64,000 bases of DNA. Origin: Fennellomyces sp. T-0311 (lineage: Eukaryota; Mucoromycota; Mucoromycetes; Mucorales; Lichtheimiaceae). Positions 24,871 to 37,226 of this stretch are shown piece by piece. Numbering within the stretch: the first letter of the stretch is position 1; the number at the start of each line of letters is the position of its first letter. The DNA lies in the NCBI GenBank assembly GCA_025266875.1, contig JALLLT010000050.1, positions 186,001 to 250,000 on the forward strand, read 5' to 3'. The notes under the pieces were generated by a model that saw nothing but the letters and a program-made list of their open reading frames with translations, did not search any database and was not told the origin of the DNA. A program made the translations under genes and the position numbers.

Positions 24871-26280
24871 TTATGGCGCATTATTTGGTGAATCGTTCTC
24901 AGGGATCTTCTCGTCGCCAAATAAGTCCCATATGTGCTTCATAAGATCCTTTTGTAGCTGATAGTGAACTGTTCTATCAACTACCTCTGACTTACGATTG
25001 CGATATACTACATGTTCCCTGGCGGGACCACCACGGGAATAAGATGGCGCAACAGTAAACGAGCAATGCTCGTACTCATCCGCTTTGATCTTTTTGTAGT
25101 TGTCTCGTTCACTTTCAACAATCATATTGTGCAAAATAATGCACGTTTTTATGATGTTAGAGAGCATTGAGATGTTCCACACGCGCGCCGGCTGTCGAAT
25201 GATGCCAAATCGCGCCTGAAGACTACCAAATGCACGTTCGATGTCCTTGCGAGCAGATTCCTGCTTAGTTGCAAATTTCTAACATTGAATATTAATAAAT
25301 ATCTTCGATATACCATAATGTTTACCCTTTACCTGTTCTTTCCAACCTTGTGGTGCAGGTACCGTTTTCACCAAAGTGGACCATGGAGGGTAGATACCGT
25401 CAGCCAAGTAATACCCCATGGTATATTCATGGCCATTAATCGAGTAACTGACAGATGGAGCATGGCCGTTTATAGCGTCATCGAAGACCTGGGACTTGTA
25501 CAGTACGCTGATGTCGTTGCATGAACCAGGGACACCAAAAAATGAGTGCCATATCCAGGTATCATGTGAAGCAACAGCTTCTAATATGACGGTCGTAGTC
25601 CATTCCTTGCCAGTATACATTCCTTGCCAGGCAGTTGGACAGTTTTTCCATTCCCAATGCATACAGTCGATAGACCCAAGCATACCTGGAAAGCCACGCT
25701 TCTCTCCTTCTGCAAGCAAGCGCTTCAGGTCTTCTTCAGTAGGAGACCGAAGATACTCCTCCCCAAAGCACTCGATGACACCATTACAGAAATTGATCAG
25801 GCAGCTTCTCACTGTAGACTCTGCCATCTTCAAGTATTCATCGATGGAATCAGCAGCTCCACCATATGCCAACATTCGCATCGCTGCTGTTCCTTTGGCA
25901 TAGGGATGAAACGATAGGTAGCCCGATGCGTCACGCTTTTGCTGGAAAAACGGGTACTTGCTTTCGAGTTCTTTCATGATAGTCTTAAAGACTTCAGGTT
26001 TCATGCGGTACCGGCGGCGAAAGACTTCCTCGTCATATCTTGGGTTAGGCGCGAAATAGCCTTGCATCAAGATTTGCTGCAAGAATACGCGGTCGCGATC
26101 GGTATGTTTGCGTTTTTTCTTCTGGGTCGCGCGAAGTTTCTTCCCATTTTTCAAGGCCACAACACGTCCCTGAGCAATACGTCGTTCTTTGGCTTTCTTG
26201 AGCAAGAGTTGATTCGTATTAATGATGTTCCAGAACATGGTCGTCATTTCGTTGTTGGCATTCATTGAATTAGGATTCAT
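24871..26280 (-). CDS. PIF/Harbinger DDE transposase
   Basis: Two exons (26280-25333 and 25278-24871, 54-base intron) encode 451 residues. After a basic N-terminus and a helical DNA-binding region comes the plant-transposon-protein type nuclease domain. Its catalytic triad is intact: D205 in GSIDCMHWEW, D256 in GSCNDISVLY, and E330 in KDIERAFGSLQARF. There is no internal stop or frameshift. Its stop codon is 67 bases from that of the partner gene, so the two transcripts converge. The donor at 25332 and acceptor at 25279-25280 join WKEQ to KFATKQ in frame, restoring the catalytic glutamate exon. Confidence 0.95.
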
Positions 26281-26384
26281 TTTAAATAAACAAAAACAAT
26301 TTTTCCCAAGCTTCCTGATTTATTTTTATTTTATTTTATTTTTGTCATACTTTATGACGTGAGGTACATGCTTTACAACTCATT

Positions 26385-26400
26385 TTACACGGACCGTTGC
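26385..26400 (-). repeat. Right subterminal repeat
   Basis: Reverse complement reads GCAACGGTCCGTGTAA, one base different from 23760-23775. It lies 93 bases inside the right end, against 71 bases for the left copy. Confidence 0.7.
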
Positions 26401-26469
26401 AGAGAACCAGTTGTAAGGATGTTTACAATCCCAGCCGGTGGTTGTAAAATTCGGATTTACAATAAAATT

Positions 26470-26493
26470 TTACGCGGACCGTTGAGGATGCTC
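26470..26493 (-). repeat. Right terminal inverted repeat of Harbinger element
   Basis: Exact reverse complement of 23689-23712, followed by the target duplication TTA. Confidence 0.95.
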
Positions 26494-26496
26494 TTA

Positions 26497-26939
26497 CAGG
26501 TCCTTTCTCTTTATCGTATGTAACTGCTGCATTTATATTTATTTACTTAAAACGCCAAGGCGTTAATGGTGGTATAGCTTCATGGTGCCTCAGTTGAACC
26601 GATAATGAAAGTAAATGTCCTGCACCGTTAATTCGATACATCATATCACTATACACATCGATCAGGAATACAAGTATACCGGTATAGTTTAATCAGGGGG
26701 ATGTAATTGCGTAACCTTGATGGTCATTGCGTTTCTCTATCGAATTGTAGAGCCACCTACTACAGAAACTTGCTTATTGCTGTGTTAGAGCAGGCGTTCA
26801 TTTCATAAACTGGTCCTACTGTCCATCGCGCAATGTTGGAGATATTAGAGAGGTCATAAAGTGACAACGGCATGAAATAATGAATTTTTTTTTACTATTA
26901 TACAGCAACAGGAATAATGTACAAAGGGAGGAGGCGTCA
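26497..26939. other. Intergenic right of the transposon
   Basis: No gene seen; 3' flank of the next minus-strand gene. Confidence 0.4.
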
Positions 26940-27361
26940 TTAATCGTAACGTTTGGCGAGCCATCGACTCAGCGTGAATGCTGTAGCACGCACAGCGCAA
27001 TTCCATTCATGTTGCAAGTTTCGCTTCACTGCATCATATCGGGCCTGCCGTCTTCGATACCGCGGTAGGGGAAGTTGACCCCAATACGCAACAAAGTCCT
27101 ACAGAAGAGAAAAAGGGGTCAGATCCTGGTATCACCTGACAATACCGTTTGGCGTACCTCGTCGCGTAATAGAAAAGGTACACCGCCACCAATTTCGAGT
27201 CGTCGTCGCATCATGAGCATGGCTTCACGCCATGACCACATTTGATCATTCATATGAGTCAGGAATCCATATTGCGCGGTAGTTAATCCAAGTGCGCTCC
27301 CCGAGAAACCGAGACAGAATGAGATCAACGTCAGGCGATTAGTGTAAAGTCGATCGCTCAT
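26940..27361 (-). CDS. Small membrane protein, possible MICOS subunit MIC12-like
   Basis: Two exons (27361-27158 and 27098-26940; donor GTACGC, acceptor CTGTAG) give 120 residues. The N-terminus has a single hydrophobic segment (LISFCLGFSGSALGLTTAQYG) followed by an Arg/Met-rich stretch. The C-terminal part has AVKRNLQHEWNCAVRATAF, recalling the W-N-x-x-(V/A) helix of fungal MIC12/AIM5 proteins, which help hold crista junctions in the inner mitochondrial membrane. Size and layout fit that family, but the match is weak and by eye. The clean splice and lack of other frames make a real gene likely. Confidence 0.5.
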
Positions 27362-27549
27362 ATGTCACAGCATCAAGAACTTTTACACGGTTGCCTTCGC
27401 TGTCACTTTCGGAACGCCGGGGTCACACAAAAAATCTATGGTGAAGTCGTCCGTCGGTTATGTAAATAGCATCATGAAATTCTAACGTTAGACCACTTGA
27501 TCTCGGAACCGGATAATTCTTGATGAGAACTTTCGATCTGATGAACATG

Positions 27550-27982
27550 CTAGTTGCGAAGGAACTTTCTTGTACGCGTTTCGCACAGTTTCACACGCCA
27601 AAGCCACGAACCGTTGCGCGAGTCAAAACGGGCATTATTAAAGCGTAGGACACAAAAGTATCGCAGCATAGTCACCATGGATACCATTTTGTAGAAACTC
27701 AAGCCCACAATCAAGCCGTTTCCATGCAGGTGACACATGGACTGTATTGCCGTTTGCGGCCATTCTTCTGTGTCTGAGTCAAAACGGGAATGGTCTGAGC
27801 ACCAGACATGCACCTTTGACGGGAAGGTAAACAGCACACTCTAAATGAATCAAACTTCTGGTATTAGATTCTGTATGGAGAAATAACCTCTCAATTGGCT
27901 CGGGGCATCTACACCCCCCCCTAAATAGCACAAACTTGGTTCGATAATGGTAGCTGCATCGACAATGAGCGAACCCGCTCAT
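27550..27982 (-). CDS. Doubtful small gene, possibly WWE-like
   Basis: A minus-strand frame ending at 27550 encodes VHVWCSDHSRFDSDTEEWPQ, a hydrophobic middle, and RFNNARFDSRNGSWLWRVKL, which loosely follows a WWE layout (paired tryptophans, closing W-R-V-K). It lacks an ATG. A 47-base intron (donor GTTATT, acceptor TTTAG) would join it to an ATG at 27982, but that first exon (MSGFAHCRCSYHYR) looks unconvincing. It could instead be a gene remnant. No function is assigned. Confidence 0.3.
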
Positions 27983-29234
27983 AAAAAAGTCGATAATGAA
28001 TTTTGTTTACTATTGGCACCATTTGTGGATCAAGAAAGGAGGAGACACTGTTGTATGGTGTCAGTTAAAAGTTAATGTTGTCTGACGACAACAATGGGGA
28101 TCTTTGCCACCCCCTTATTTTCGGACTATATGGCTTGTCCAATAGTTCCAAAACATGAAAAACAGCTGCATGACGTCTCATGAGCGACATCGAATCAAGG
28201 AGTAATCATCTGTACGGATAAATGGATACCGCATTGCTCTTTTGTTCATCATGAGTACCTCGAAACACCACAGAGACACACACGGTACTTCTGGTGGACC
28301 GATCCATACTCATATGTAACTATACGGTTTAGTACCGGGTACGCAAAGCAACGGTGTTCACACTGTATGCAGATGACTTACAGTAAAAATGGATATTTCT
28401 GTCTTTTTGACTCTCCATATCTTCGTCTTGCCGAATGCTGCGAGGTAACGTGATCGGTGCCGTGATATTTTCAACTTGTCGCGCCAGTGCCGCGTGTCTT
28501 TTTCACAGGCACACCCTTCGTTACTAATTCGCTGTATTCCAGTCAATTGCGCTGTCTGACGCTATTAAACTTTTCTTTCTCAATCTTAAACATTGATATC
28601 GGCAATGTTGCTTGCTGACCTTTTTTTAAAAAAAAAAAATCATGGAAAGTGGAGAGAATTCCGTGACCTTTGAGTAGGACATAATGGGGACGTGTAACGT
28701 TGATGGTAAGGCAGGTTTACGTGCTCGTATTTATGCGTGTGAACGGATCGCTGAGACAGGTGCAGTTTTAGGGTTTGGGGCACGATATCGTATCGCGTAC
28801 GTATCTTTGGACAACATTTAGTCCGTCTAAGCGATTCGGAATACTTGGAACCAATAAGGTGTCACGAAAAATAGAGTTGAACCAAGACCAGAGCCAAACT
28901 GCGTATACCAAACGAAGCGCTAAAAAACAGGTGACACACTTGACCGTTCCCAAACAAAAAATAATGAATAACATTGTCTATGCTTCTTTTGTTCATCTCG
29001 AACAAAGGAGGTGGAACATTGTGTTTCTGTGCCATATCCAAATTTAGACAGCTACTATTTCACCTGACAAGCTTTGTAGCAAAAAAATGTAGGTACTATA
29101 TAATGGAATTGAAAGCCATCTAATGTTATGACAACAGGAGAACAAGCTTTAAGGAAGAGAACCCGCCTCTCGATGCTCAAAATATGTATTGGATATTAAA
29201 AAGTACAACAGCAATGAACAAAATGCAAATATAA
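27983..29234. other. Gene-free 1.25 kb
   Basis: No supported gene; a T7/A12 run lies near 28621-28640. The right end is the 3' flank of the lyase gene. Confidence 0.4.
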
Positions 29235-30299
29235 CTAGTAAAAGGCGCTCAGCTTAAAGCGCTTGAAGTAGCTGTACTCCTTCTTTTTTGGTGCCCAGGA
29301 GCTTCCAGAACCACCAAAGAAAGTGTGGAACGCTAAAATGGAAAAACGGGGCATTGAGTAACTGTTGTATACCTAAAAAGTGCAAGGAATGTATACATAC
29401 CAACACCAACGATTCTGCTAGTCTCCTTGTTGACAAAGACAAGCTTGTTTTCATTGTAGACATTCCTACCATCAACATCGACGCGAAGCAAACCGTTCAT
29501 CTTGCCAACTGTGTTGAGTTTGAGAGTTTGACGGACCCTAGTCCATTTGCCAGTTTTGAATTTCCAGGTTCCACGTCCAAGACTATAGCCATAGTCAGGA
29601 TTGCAGATGTTTTCTTTATCGTCGCAGAGGTCATCGCGTTGCTTGTTTTCAGGCAAGTAAGCGTACACTTCGCCATCACCTTCACGGCGCCACATGAATC
29701 TAACGAACCAATTGTATCAGTAAACTGGGATAAATGTTACATGTTTTCCATAATATTTACCTTGTAGAAAAACAAGCATCAGCATCAGCACCACCAGAGC
29801 ATCCTTCATGACCACCATAAAGGCCGGGCAGTTTGCCACCTATGCGAAACAGGTAAGTAACTCGTACTTTTTTTCTAGAATTACTAGACAACATACCTTT
29901 GACGAATTGGAAATTCTTGGGGAAGTAGACTTGGTATTCAAAGATTACAATCTTGGCTTCCCTGCGTAAGGTGATGGGTTGAGCATAGAATCCAATGCCG
30001 CCTTGAGGACTTCCGGCAGGATTGCTGCTGCCGGCAGGATAAGTGACTCGTAATACTTGTTCTTTCAGGTTGACTGGATCATCCACAATCTGATGATTGT
30101 TGTCGGAACTACTGCCTTTGCGTGGCCAAGACCAGCCTCCAGACTTTGGAATACCCCATGCTTGGCGCCATTTTGCAGTGTCATCTGACTTGTCGTTTCT
30201 GTATTTGTTCCAGTTTCTAAAGTTCCACAGTTCTATGAAGGCAGTGGCATAGTGTGCTGTGAGGATGAGGAGGAAAAGATGAAGAATATGTACACGCAT
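29235..30299 (-). CDS. Secreted polysaccharide lyase, PL14-like
   Basis: Starts with a signal peptide (MRVHILHLFLLILTAHYATA). The mature part matches the PL14 (alginate/polyuronate lyase-like) fold: VTYPAGSSNPAGSPQGGIGF, then IFEYQVYFPKNFQFVKGGKL and PGLYGGHEGCSGGADADACF, FMWRREGDGEVYAYLP, LGRGTWKFKTGKWTRV, and a last exon reading FHTFFGGSGSSWAPKKEYSYF, which is close to the family ending. Four exons join in frame, the last two through donor GTATGT. Known PL14 enzymes cleave uronate polymers; walls of Mucorales contain glucuronic-acid polymers, so remodelling of the own wall is possible, but the substrate is not visible in the sequence. Stop at 29235-29237. Confidence 0.85.
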
Positions 30300-30406
30300 G
30301 CTTGATGTATGTATATAAATAAAGAAGGGCAAGTATGTATGTATAACAAAGGACGAGAGTGAACTCGAATAAAGTGAAGCCATTCTTGATGAAAAAACCT
30401 TGCTCA

Positions 30407-30413
30407 TTTTATA
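30407..30413 (-). promoter_or_regulatory. TATA box of the PL14-like gene
   Basis: TATAAAA on the minus strand, 108 bases before the ATG at 30299. It leaves an ATG near 30383 at or close to the start site, so the ATG at 30299 with its signal peptide is preferred. Confidence 0.45.
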
Positions 30414-33400
30414 GTGTGCACACTCTTGTGTATGTGATACAATGAGCATTGACATATTTGGACATAATTTGTGAGATCCAGTATCACACCACGGATAGGC
30501 TCCCCTTTTAATTTTGGAGCAGAACCATTAACGGGGGCAGCCGCACGCGTCGTGTCGCTGTCGCTCTTTCTTAGGAGTCCCAGAACTTCACATGGAAGGT
30601 CGGTTTGACAAACATTCCTTTTTAGCGCATTTTGGTCTGACAGTCTATACAGTTTCTTCGCCAGGCTCGTGTAACTATTCCAGCGTGCATAGTTCACATC
30701 TGTGGAAACGTCTTTCTTGGATTTCACAGCGGAAACCCAATTCGAAAAATCATTTGAGCACAGCCATAATATCTATCCTGTGAGCAAACGAGGGAGATCG
30801 ACGACAGAATTGTTGATTGTAAAAGAAGCTTTTGAAACGAAAAAGTGGTGCCCTACTTTCAAATATTAAGAATCTCCATAAAAGGTTCTTTTACTAGTCA
30901 TTAAATCTGAGTGCAAGAGATCAATATCCCTGGAGTTGCACGCAGCATGGCATTTAATGAGCAAAGCCAATCATGGTGCTACCTTGATTGTCCCGCCACC
31001 CCGAAACTTGTTTATGAAGCGTAGTTCATAGTATACCCGTGCTGTCTACTTCAGTGACACAAAAGCAATTAACTGCCCAAAAAACCTAGAACTTTTGAGT
31101 CACTGTTGTAAAAATAAACATGATGCCAGATTTTTATACAGGCCCAGTGCAAGCCAATGGGTCGGTTGTCTCTTGTGTCACTTTGCTATAGCGTTGTACG
31201 CCGGTGAACAGTGCACAATAATGGTATTTTTTCATTCTCAGCAATAGAAAAGCCATCTTTGATGTATTCAAATAGCAGGACTGCTCAATCAAAGGCAATA
31301 TTAAATGTCTGTCCTAACCCCTGGATCGGCTCCAGCTTTATCTCTTTTATGAAACGCGCTAACGAATAACTTTTTTCAGGTACACTGTGGCGCGCCGGAG
31401 CAACAGCGGAGATGAGAGAAATGACAAGAACTTTTGTAATCGATTAACCACACTACTATTTAGAGCATGTACCGTAATTACCTTTGGCCGGTTGAGCTAC
31501 AGTAGATCGGTAAGGCCTGAAGCCACCTAGATAATCATATCTGCTATCATCACCATGGCGAAACTTTATCCAGTTGATGGCTGGTTGGATACACACGTTG
31601 CAGCAGGTAGATCGTACTCATGTTCTTGAAAGCTGCCCAGATGTTACGCAGAGTAACATTGACAAACATTTTTTCGTTGAACAAAACGCATACATTGACT
31701 GTTGCATCGAATGACTCATAACTTTTTTTTAAAAAATGTCGTGCCGTTTCATCACGATAACGATAAAGCAATTACTGGGACTTGTCTCGTAATTAGTACG
31801 GGCTATCAGTGATGTTGTATCCGCCTCAAATATTCCGATGGTACGCTGAACCATATCCGGGAGGCTGTTTAGCGCGGCCCAATCATATTATTTTGATCTT
31901 ATCACACAAAAGATGGAGACGCGCTAAAAATGCCAATTAAGTAAAGGAATTCATTTGCTTCTCATTGGATTCCAGATTAAACGAACTTAGAATGGTCACT
32001 TAATAGCAAACAAAGATCAATTCCATGCATTGTTAGAATTGGTAAATTTTATTTCACAGATGTATGCTGGGGCTAGAATCAGTGCAACGTGCAAGGTTTT
32101 CACGAGCGCGTTCGGTGATTAGTTTCGGTCGAAATTACTCAAACAACGAAGTCAGTAAATAAAAGCCAAGAATCTAAGGTGGTAGTGTTACGGGGTAGCT
32201 TATGGATGGTTACTTCTTTGCTGAACCGCGATGATGTCAATTTCAGAAACAACCATGTCCAGAAGCCTCCGTGCTTATGCACGTCCCTCTGTTAACCTGC
32301 ATTAATGTCATTATACAATAAAATGGGCTTTTTTGACGACCCACCGGCACTGTGCGCAAGATAATTACGGGGTCAAACATATAGACAGCTATAACCATTG
32401 AACTGTTTGGAATAGAGGAAATCGGCTGGTCAAGGCATCATGTTGTAACTCTTCCTTGAGCTTAGATGTTACGCCCTTAAAGTACGGTTCACGTTGTAGT
32501 TCCGTCTATCATGAGACAACATCCCTTTACAATCCTTTTTACGCACAGTAGCTAAGCATTGATCCACTTTTGGTGAGCATGCAGCATATAAATCTTGATA
32601 CCGCATATCTGTGAAACAGACTTGTTCTCGACACAATGTTGAGCATGCTTTCTATCGCGTCTACCCCACTACGATCGTTTTTGACATGCGACTCTCCCAA
32701 AGAAGATTTTAAATATAGCATCGTCGAAGGTTACACTCCATGGTGGTACGATCGCGTTTCCATATTCTGCAGTTATTGCACGTTTTTTTTACTCTACCAA
32801 CTCTTTCAACAAAAGATAGGTGTTTCATAAACATCGTTAAGCACGTATGCATTCAGTGTCGCGTGTGGTCGGTGCAATCTATTTCTATGGTCTTATAATT
32901 TATAGTGTACCTGTAATAGCAAAGTCGCTCCGTGTGAATGCAAAAACTGACAACAGATGCGGTGATGAACCAGTGAAATTTGGAAGGCTACATTACTGTC
33001 TGAAAATAAACATATCGACTAGGCCACCTTTATACCAGAGAACTAACCACACAAGTACATCCACTCGATAAGGTATACCTATTTTACACCTGTAATTTGC
33101 GCCAGCGAATATTTCATTAAAGCGAAGGACTTTTTCATCTGAGTACTCTATTTGACACGTTGTCTTCAAAAACCAAAAGAAAGAAATATTCCAGTAGCAT
33201 TGTGCAATTTCTATTGTAAACTTGAGAGAATTGTCCTGAAACCAGTAATGAAACTTCTTTAAGCCAAGCAGAAAAGAAAGGAGAAAAAGTAATAGACTGT
33301 ATCAACCTTTACAGTTTACACGTGGATTTTGGACCGTACTGCGAATAGGTAGACATAACGGAAGTCGTATATATCATATTGTAGCATACTGGATGATTTT

Positions 33401-36400
33401 GTAATTATGAGGGATCCATATTCTCTATTATAAAGCCTAGTGTATTTTCTTTTGTGTACACATGGCCTTTAAAAACTGCAAAAATCGATAGGGGTAAATG
33501 AGTCACCGGTACCATTTTTATGCTCCTGAGCTGTATATCCTTACACTCGATATAGGCAGAAGTATCAATACTAAAGCTAGCGACTAAACCTTCAAGACCA
33601 CCTGTGCCGTTCCAGCATTATTCACTGGTAGCAGTAATTTACGCAGCTTTGGATTGGATTAAGCTATAATCATGCGTTTCATAAGTAATACTGTCCGAAA
33701 GATATTTTTTTCGAGAAAAAGGACAGAGACATGGTTGGCAAACAACTTCCTCCGTGGATAGCATCGGGTAAAGCACTCACCTTTACCAACACACGCCTTA
33801 GACAATCAAACAGTAGTCGTTGATATCCATATCGCTTTAGTACGTATGCTTGTCCACGAATTGATTCAGTTTCCAGATCAAGTCATTATCAACGGCAAGC
33901 TGATATAATAATTTTTCATTATGAATCATGGATAAGAGTTTTTGATAAGTTAACTACGTAGGTTAGACTCTACTATTTATGTTATAGAAAAAGAATCAAA
34001 AGAGAAATGATGAGAAATACCTTTTTTTATAAAAATAAATGCATGAGAAATGAATATACTCGAACTGCAAAGTTACGATTCATCATATAACGTGTATCAC
34101 ATATCTACATTATCATAAGCGTTGCCATGGCACATAAACCTATGCGCCACAGCAATGGGCTGAATACCTAGGAGCGAATCTCCTTAAGATCATGCGATTT
34201 ATCAAGCAAGAAGCATGATCGCAACGCCAACCAAGCTACCAAAGGCGCTATCGTTATCATTTTCATATTTGTGGTGAAAGGCATGCCCGAGAGCCCACCC
34301 ATTTGTGGAAAAAATTGCCTGAAGCATTTCGCAACAGGACGCGTGAAGATTTTGTTGGCCTTGACGCTGATGTAGCCATCGACATAAAATGCTGTTCATG
34401 TCGTTGACAAGGTACGCTGGTCTAGTCGTTGAGATAGCAACTCTAGTCTAACCATTGACTTTGCTCTCCGACTTTGTCATCGACTTCACACTCTTGCCTG
34501 GTCGTTGACGTAGCGCTTTGGTTCGGCCGCTGAGTAGTACTTTGGTTCTAGTCGTTGACATAGTACAGTGGTCTTGGTCATTGACCTTGACACTAGGCCT
34601 GCAGATCCGAATCTTTGTTCGTACTGTTCCTTCAGTGCTTTTTACACAACCAATTTATAATGGGAGGGGGGTTGAATTACAAAAGTATTTCAATTTACAA
34701 CAATTTGAGAGGGAAGTGGATGACCCATGGGACAATGTAAGGGAATTAAGAATGAGAGCAGGAGACTTACCGTTAGCATACAGGAAGAGTAGCACCACAA
34801 AATTCATATGACACTCATTGATTGTCATCCTCAGCAAAGTGGACGTTCAACTACATGTAGTCATTTGCAAAGGTTTCATCCTACAGAACCTGCTGCTTAT
34901 TACATTCACTCTATGGGTTACGGCAACGAATAGTTTTAATGTAATGAAGTTACGTTGATCGCCATTTTTTTGTGAATATATAACGCTTCTGCTTTTTGCA
35001 TAACGGGTTAACACACTCCAGGAAGAAGTTTATGATGCGGTCCTCATTCTAGATACCTCTTTTGCCTTCGGCAGACCGTCATTATTATTTTCAAGGATAA
35101 TACAAAAATGATGAAATAGGTTCAGTCGTGACACGATGCCAACAGGAAAAGAAAATGTAGAGCAATATCACCGAAAGGACATTTTATGGCGACTTTGCTA
35201 CGTACGGCGGCTCAAAACTCTTCTTTTGTAAACTTCTTGTCCTGTTAACCGGTATCAAACACCATGGCGTGAGTATCGCTATCTGTATCCAAAGGACAAC
35301 CACGGTGACTGGATGGAAGTAAGGGTTACGCTATGACTTACATTACGCGTCTGCTCCTTTCTCTTCCATTTGGGACTTTACAATCAATTTACGGAACGAC
35401 GTGAGCCATATATTCACTAATTGATTCAAACTTGGGAGCGTGAGTCTAATCCGCGTTATGACATTAATATTATAAAATTCAAGGAAATTCAAGAAATTCG
35501 TCGACAGCTCCATATGTACCTGTGTTGCGTAAAAACCACGGTAAAGTGCTTCGGAATTTTTACTTTTAAAAAATAGCGGTGAATTAGTGTAAATGTGAAA
35601 GATACAAAAAACATGCGTCGTCCGTCTATCCCACCCTTATCAAACAAGTGCGTGATTTGATTACTAGGTTATTCGGTATGAGAACTTACCAAGCATATTT
35701 GATAATACAGCCTCGAAGTTGAAGAGGGCAATTCATGAAAGAGTATATTCTAGTAATCATTTTCATACTGCATGCGAGAGGAATATCAATCATCCAAAAC
35801 TCGGGCTTTTTGCTTCTCTTCTCCCCCTGTAATGATGTAAATAGCAAACGTTACTAGTGACAAGGAGCGATGGACACTCCCCTGCGCATGTCAAATAGGT
35901 TTAATACAATCTTTCTAGCTCGACAACACATGTCGGGTGCCACACGTTCAGCCATGATGCTAGTGTTGTCGCAGCCATAACTTCCCCACATCGTCGTACG
36001 TCCCCTATCCTTCTGTTACAAGACCACTTTTTGTATGTAGCAGCAACAAGGATACGTCTGGGTGCTGCCTTGATCTGCTGAAGAAATGGGGTTCGGTGAT
36101 GCAAAAAGCGATTGACATGGTTTCGGCCAAAGTAGTACAGTTTCTTCACGAGAGGGCGTTGCTTGAGCTGGTATTGGTAGATATAACTTGGTATTCAAAC
36201 AGAAGAGGAATGCTCAATGATGTACAAAAGGTAAAAGGTGTTAATGCTGGACTAAGAAATAGAAGCAACTGACCAGATTCTATCGGGTAGAATGCGTTCA
36301 GGCACACCTACTTCACTGCCCATCTGCTTCTGGATTTAAGCAGTATGAATTGAAATACCGACTGGCCGGGCTGCCACAACAAATATCTCCAATGAGGTAC

Positions 36401-37226
36401 TGCATTGAGAATAAAGAGGCTCTGGGGCTCACAGAAGACGAGAAAAATTCATCCGACAGTTGATGGTCTTATCATGAAGTCCTGTCTTGAAGACAATTTC
36501 ATGGATTGAGCTGAAATTCAAAAGATTTCGGATCTAGTTAAGCCGACTCGTTCAACCACATGAAGATGTACACCCTTGGTTCTTTTCGATCTGAGCCGTC
36601 AAACAAACACAATGTGTCGAAGATATCCGTGAAATTGCCTAGGCAGTTCGCAGCGACTTATGTAGAGCCATTCTTCAGTCCCATCGGATATGTCATTAGC
36701 CCCGAAATTACTGCTTATGTAACATTGCGCCATTCATATATTTAGCTCTTTACCTAAATTACCCAATTTCATAGACTTGCTTAAATATTCATTTGTATCA
36801 GCAGTTATATTATATAGATGTCAATAAATCCAATTCGAGTACACAAAACAAATGTGGACAGCTACTTCTACAGTCGATACCAAAAGAGCTGGAGTTGTAC
36901 TTTAGGTTCCGATTCTGTTTTAAAATGAGTTTCTGGATCGGTGAACCACAAGGGTTACACGTAGAGCTGAAAAATCATGCCAAAGTCATGACTATCGATT
37001 TCCTGAGTACGTATACTTGTTGTCATGGCAACGTAACGAAAACAAAACTATATCGAGACAAAGAAAAAAGATACAAGCCACTCGCTTAGATCTGCATTGA
37101 TAGCCTACACGATCAAGGTGATATGATATAAGCGAAAAAGGAAACTCCCATCTATTTTAATGAAGGAGGCGTTCAGGCACAGGAAATCGAACTCCCGGAC
37201 CGGACCAATCGATCGATGAATCATTT
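30414..37226. other. Gene desert of about 6.8 kb
   Basis: No gene could be supported on either strand. It holds the 25-bp minisatellite at 34376-34600. Several frames of 60-107 codons lack motifs, typical composition and plausible splice partners. Around 35900-36750 short interrupted frames in several registers might be an old mobile-element remnant, but I cannot identify a family. Confidence 0.45.
34376..34600. repeat. Degenerate 25-bp tandem repeat, about nine units
   Basis: A TCGTTGAC-like core recurs at 34376, 34401, 34426, 34452, 34477, 34502, 34527, 34552 and 34578, that is every 25-26 bases, with a consensus near TAGTCGTTGACATAGTACTT. Units differ at many positions. The period is not a multiple of three, so it is not coding. 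Confidence 0.8.

Larger units (their letters stand above)
23689..26493. mobile_element. Complete PIF/Harbinger DNA transposon (2805 bp)
   Basis: Bounded by perfect 24-bp terminal inverted repeats (23689-23712 and 26470-26493, starting GAGCATCCTCAACGGTCC) and flanked on both sides by TTA (23686-23688 and 26494-26496), the 3-bp target duplication typical of the PIF/Harbinger superfamily. It carries two tail-to-tail genes, a Myb/trihelix-like partner (plus strand) and a DDE transposase (minus strand), both open over their full length. Perfect ends, intact target duplication and intact genes point to a recent insertion by a possibly still active, autonomous element. Confidence 0.95.

Noticed and set aside
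35900..36750. Possible transposase remnant in short shifting frames
   Set aside because: No catalytic motif or terminal repeats could be found, so no family can be named.
37175..37220. tRNA-like T-arm on the minus strand (GGGAGTTCGATTTCC)
   Set aside because: The stem does not pair correctly around the TTCGA loop, and no acceptor, D or anticodon arms can be drawn.
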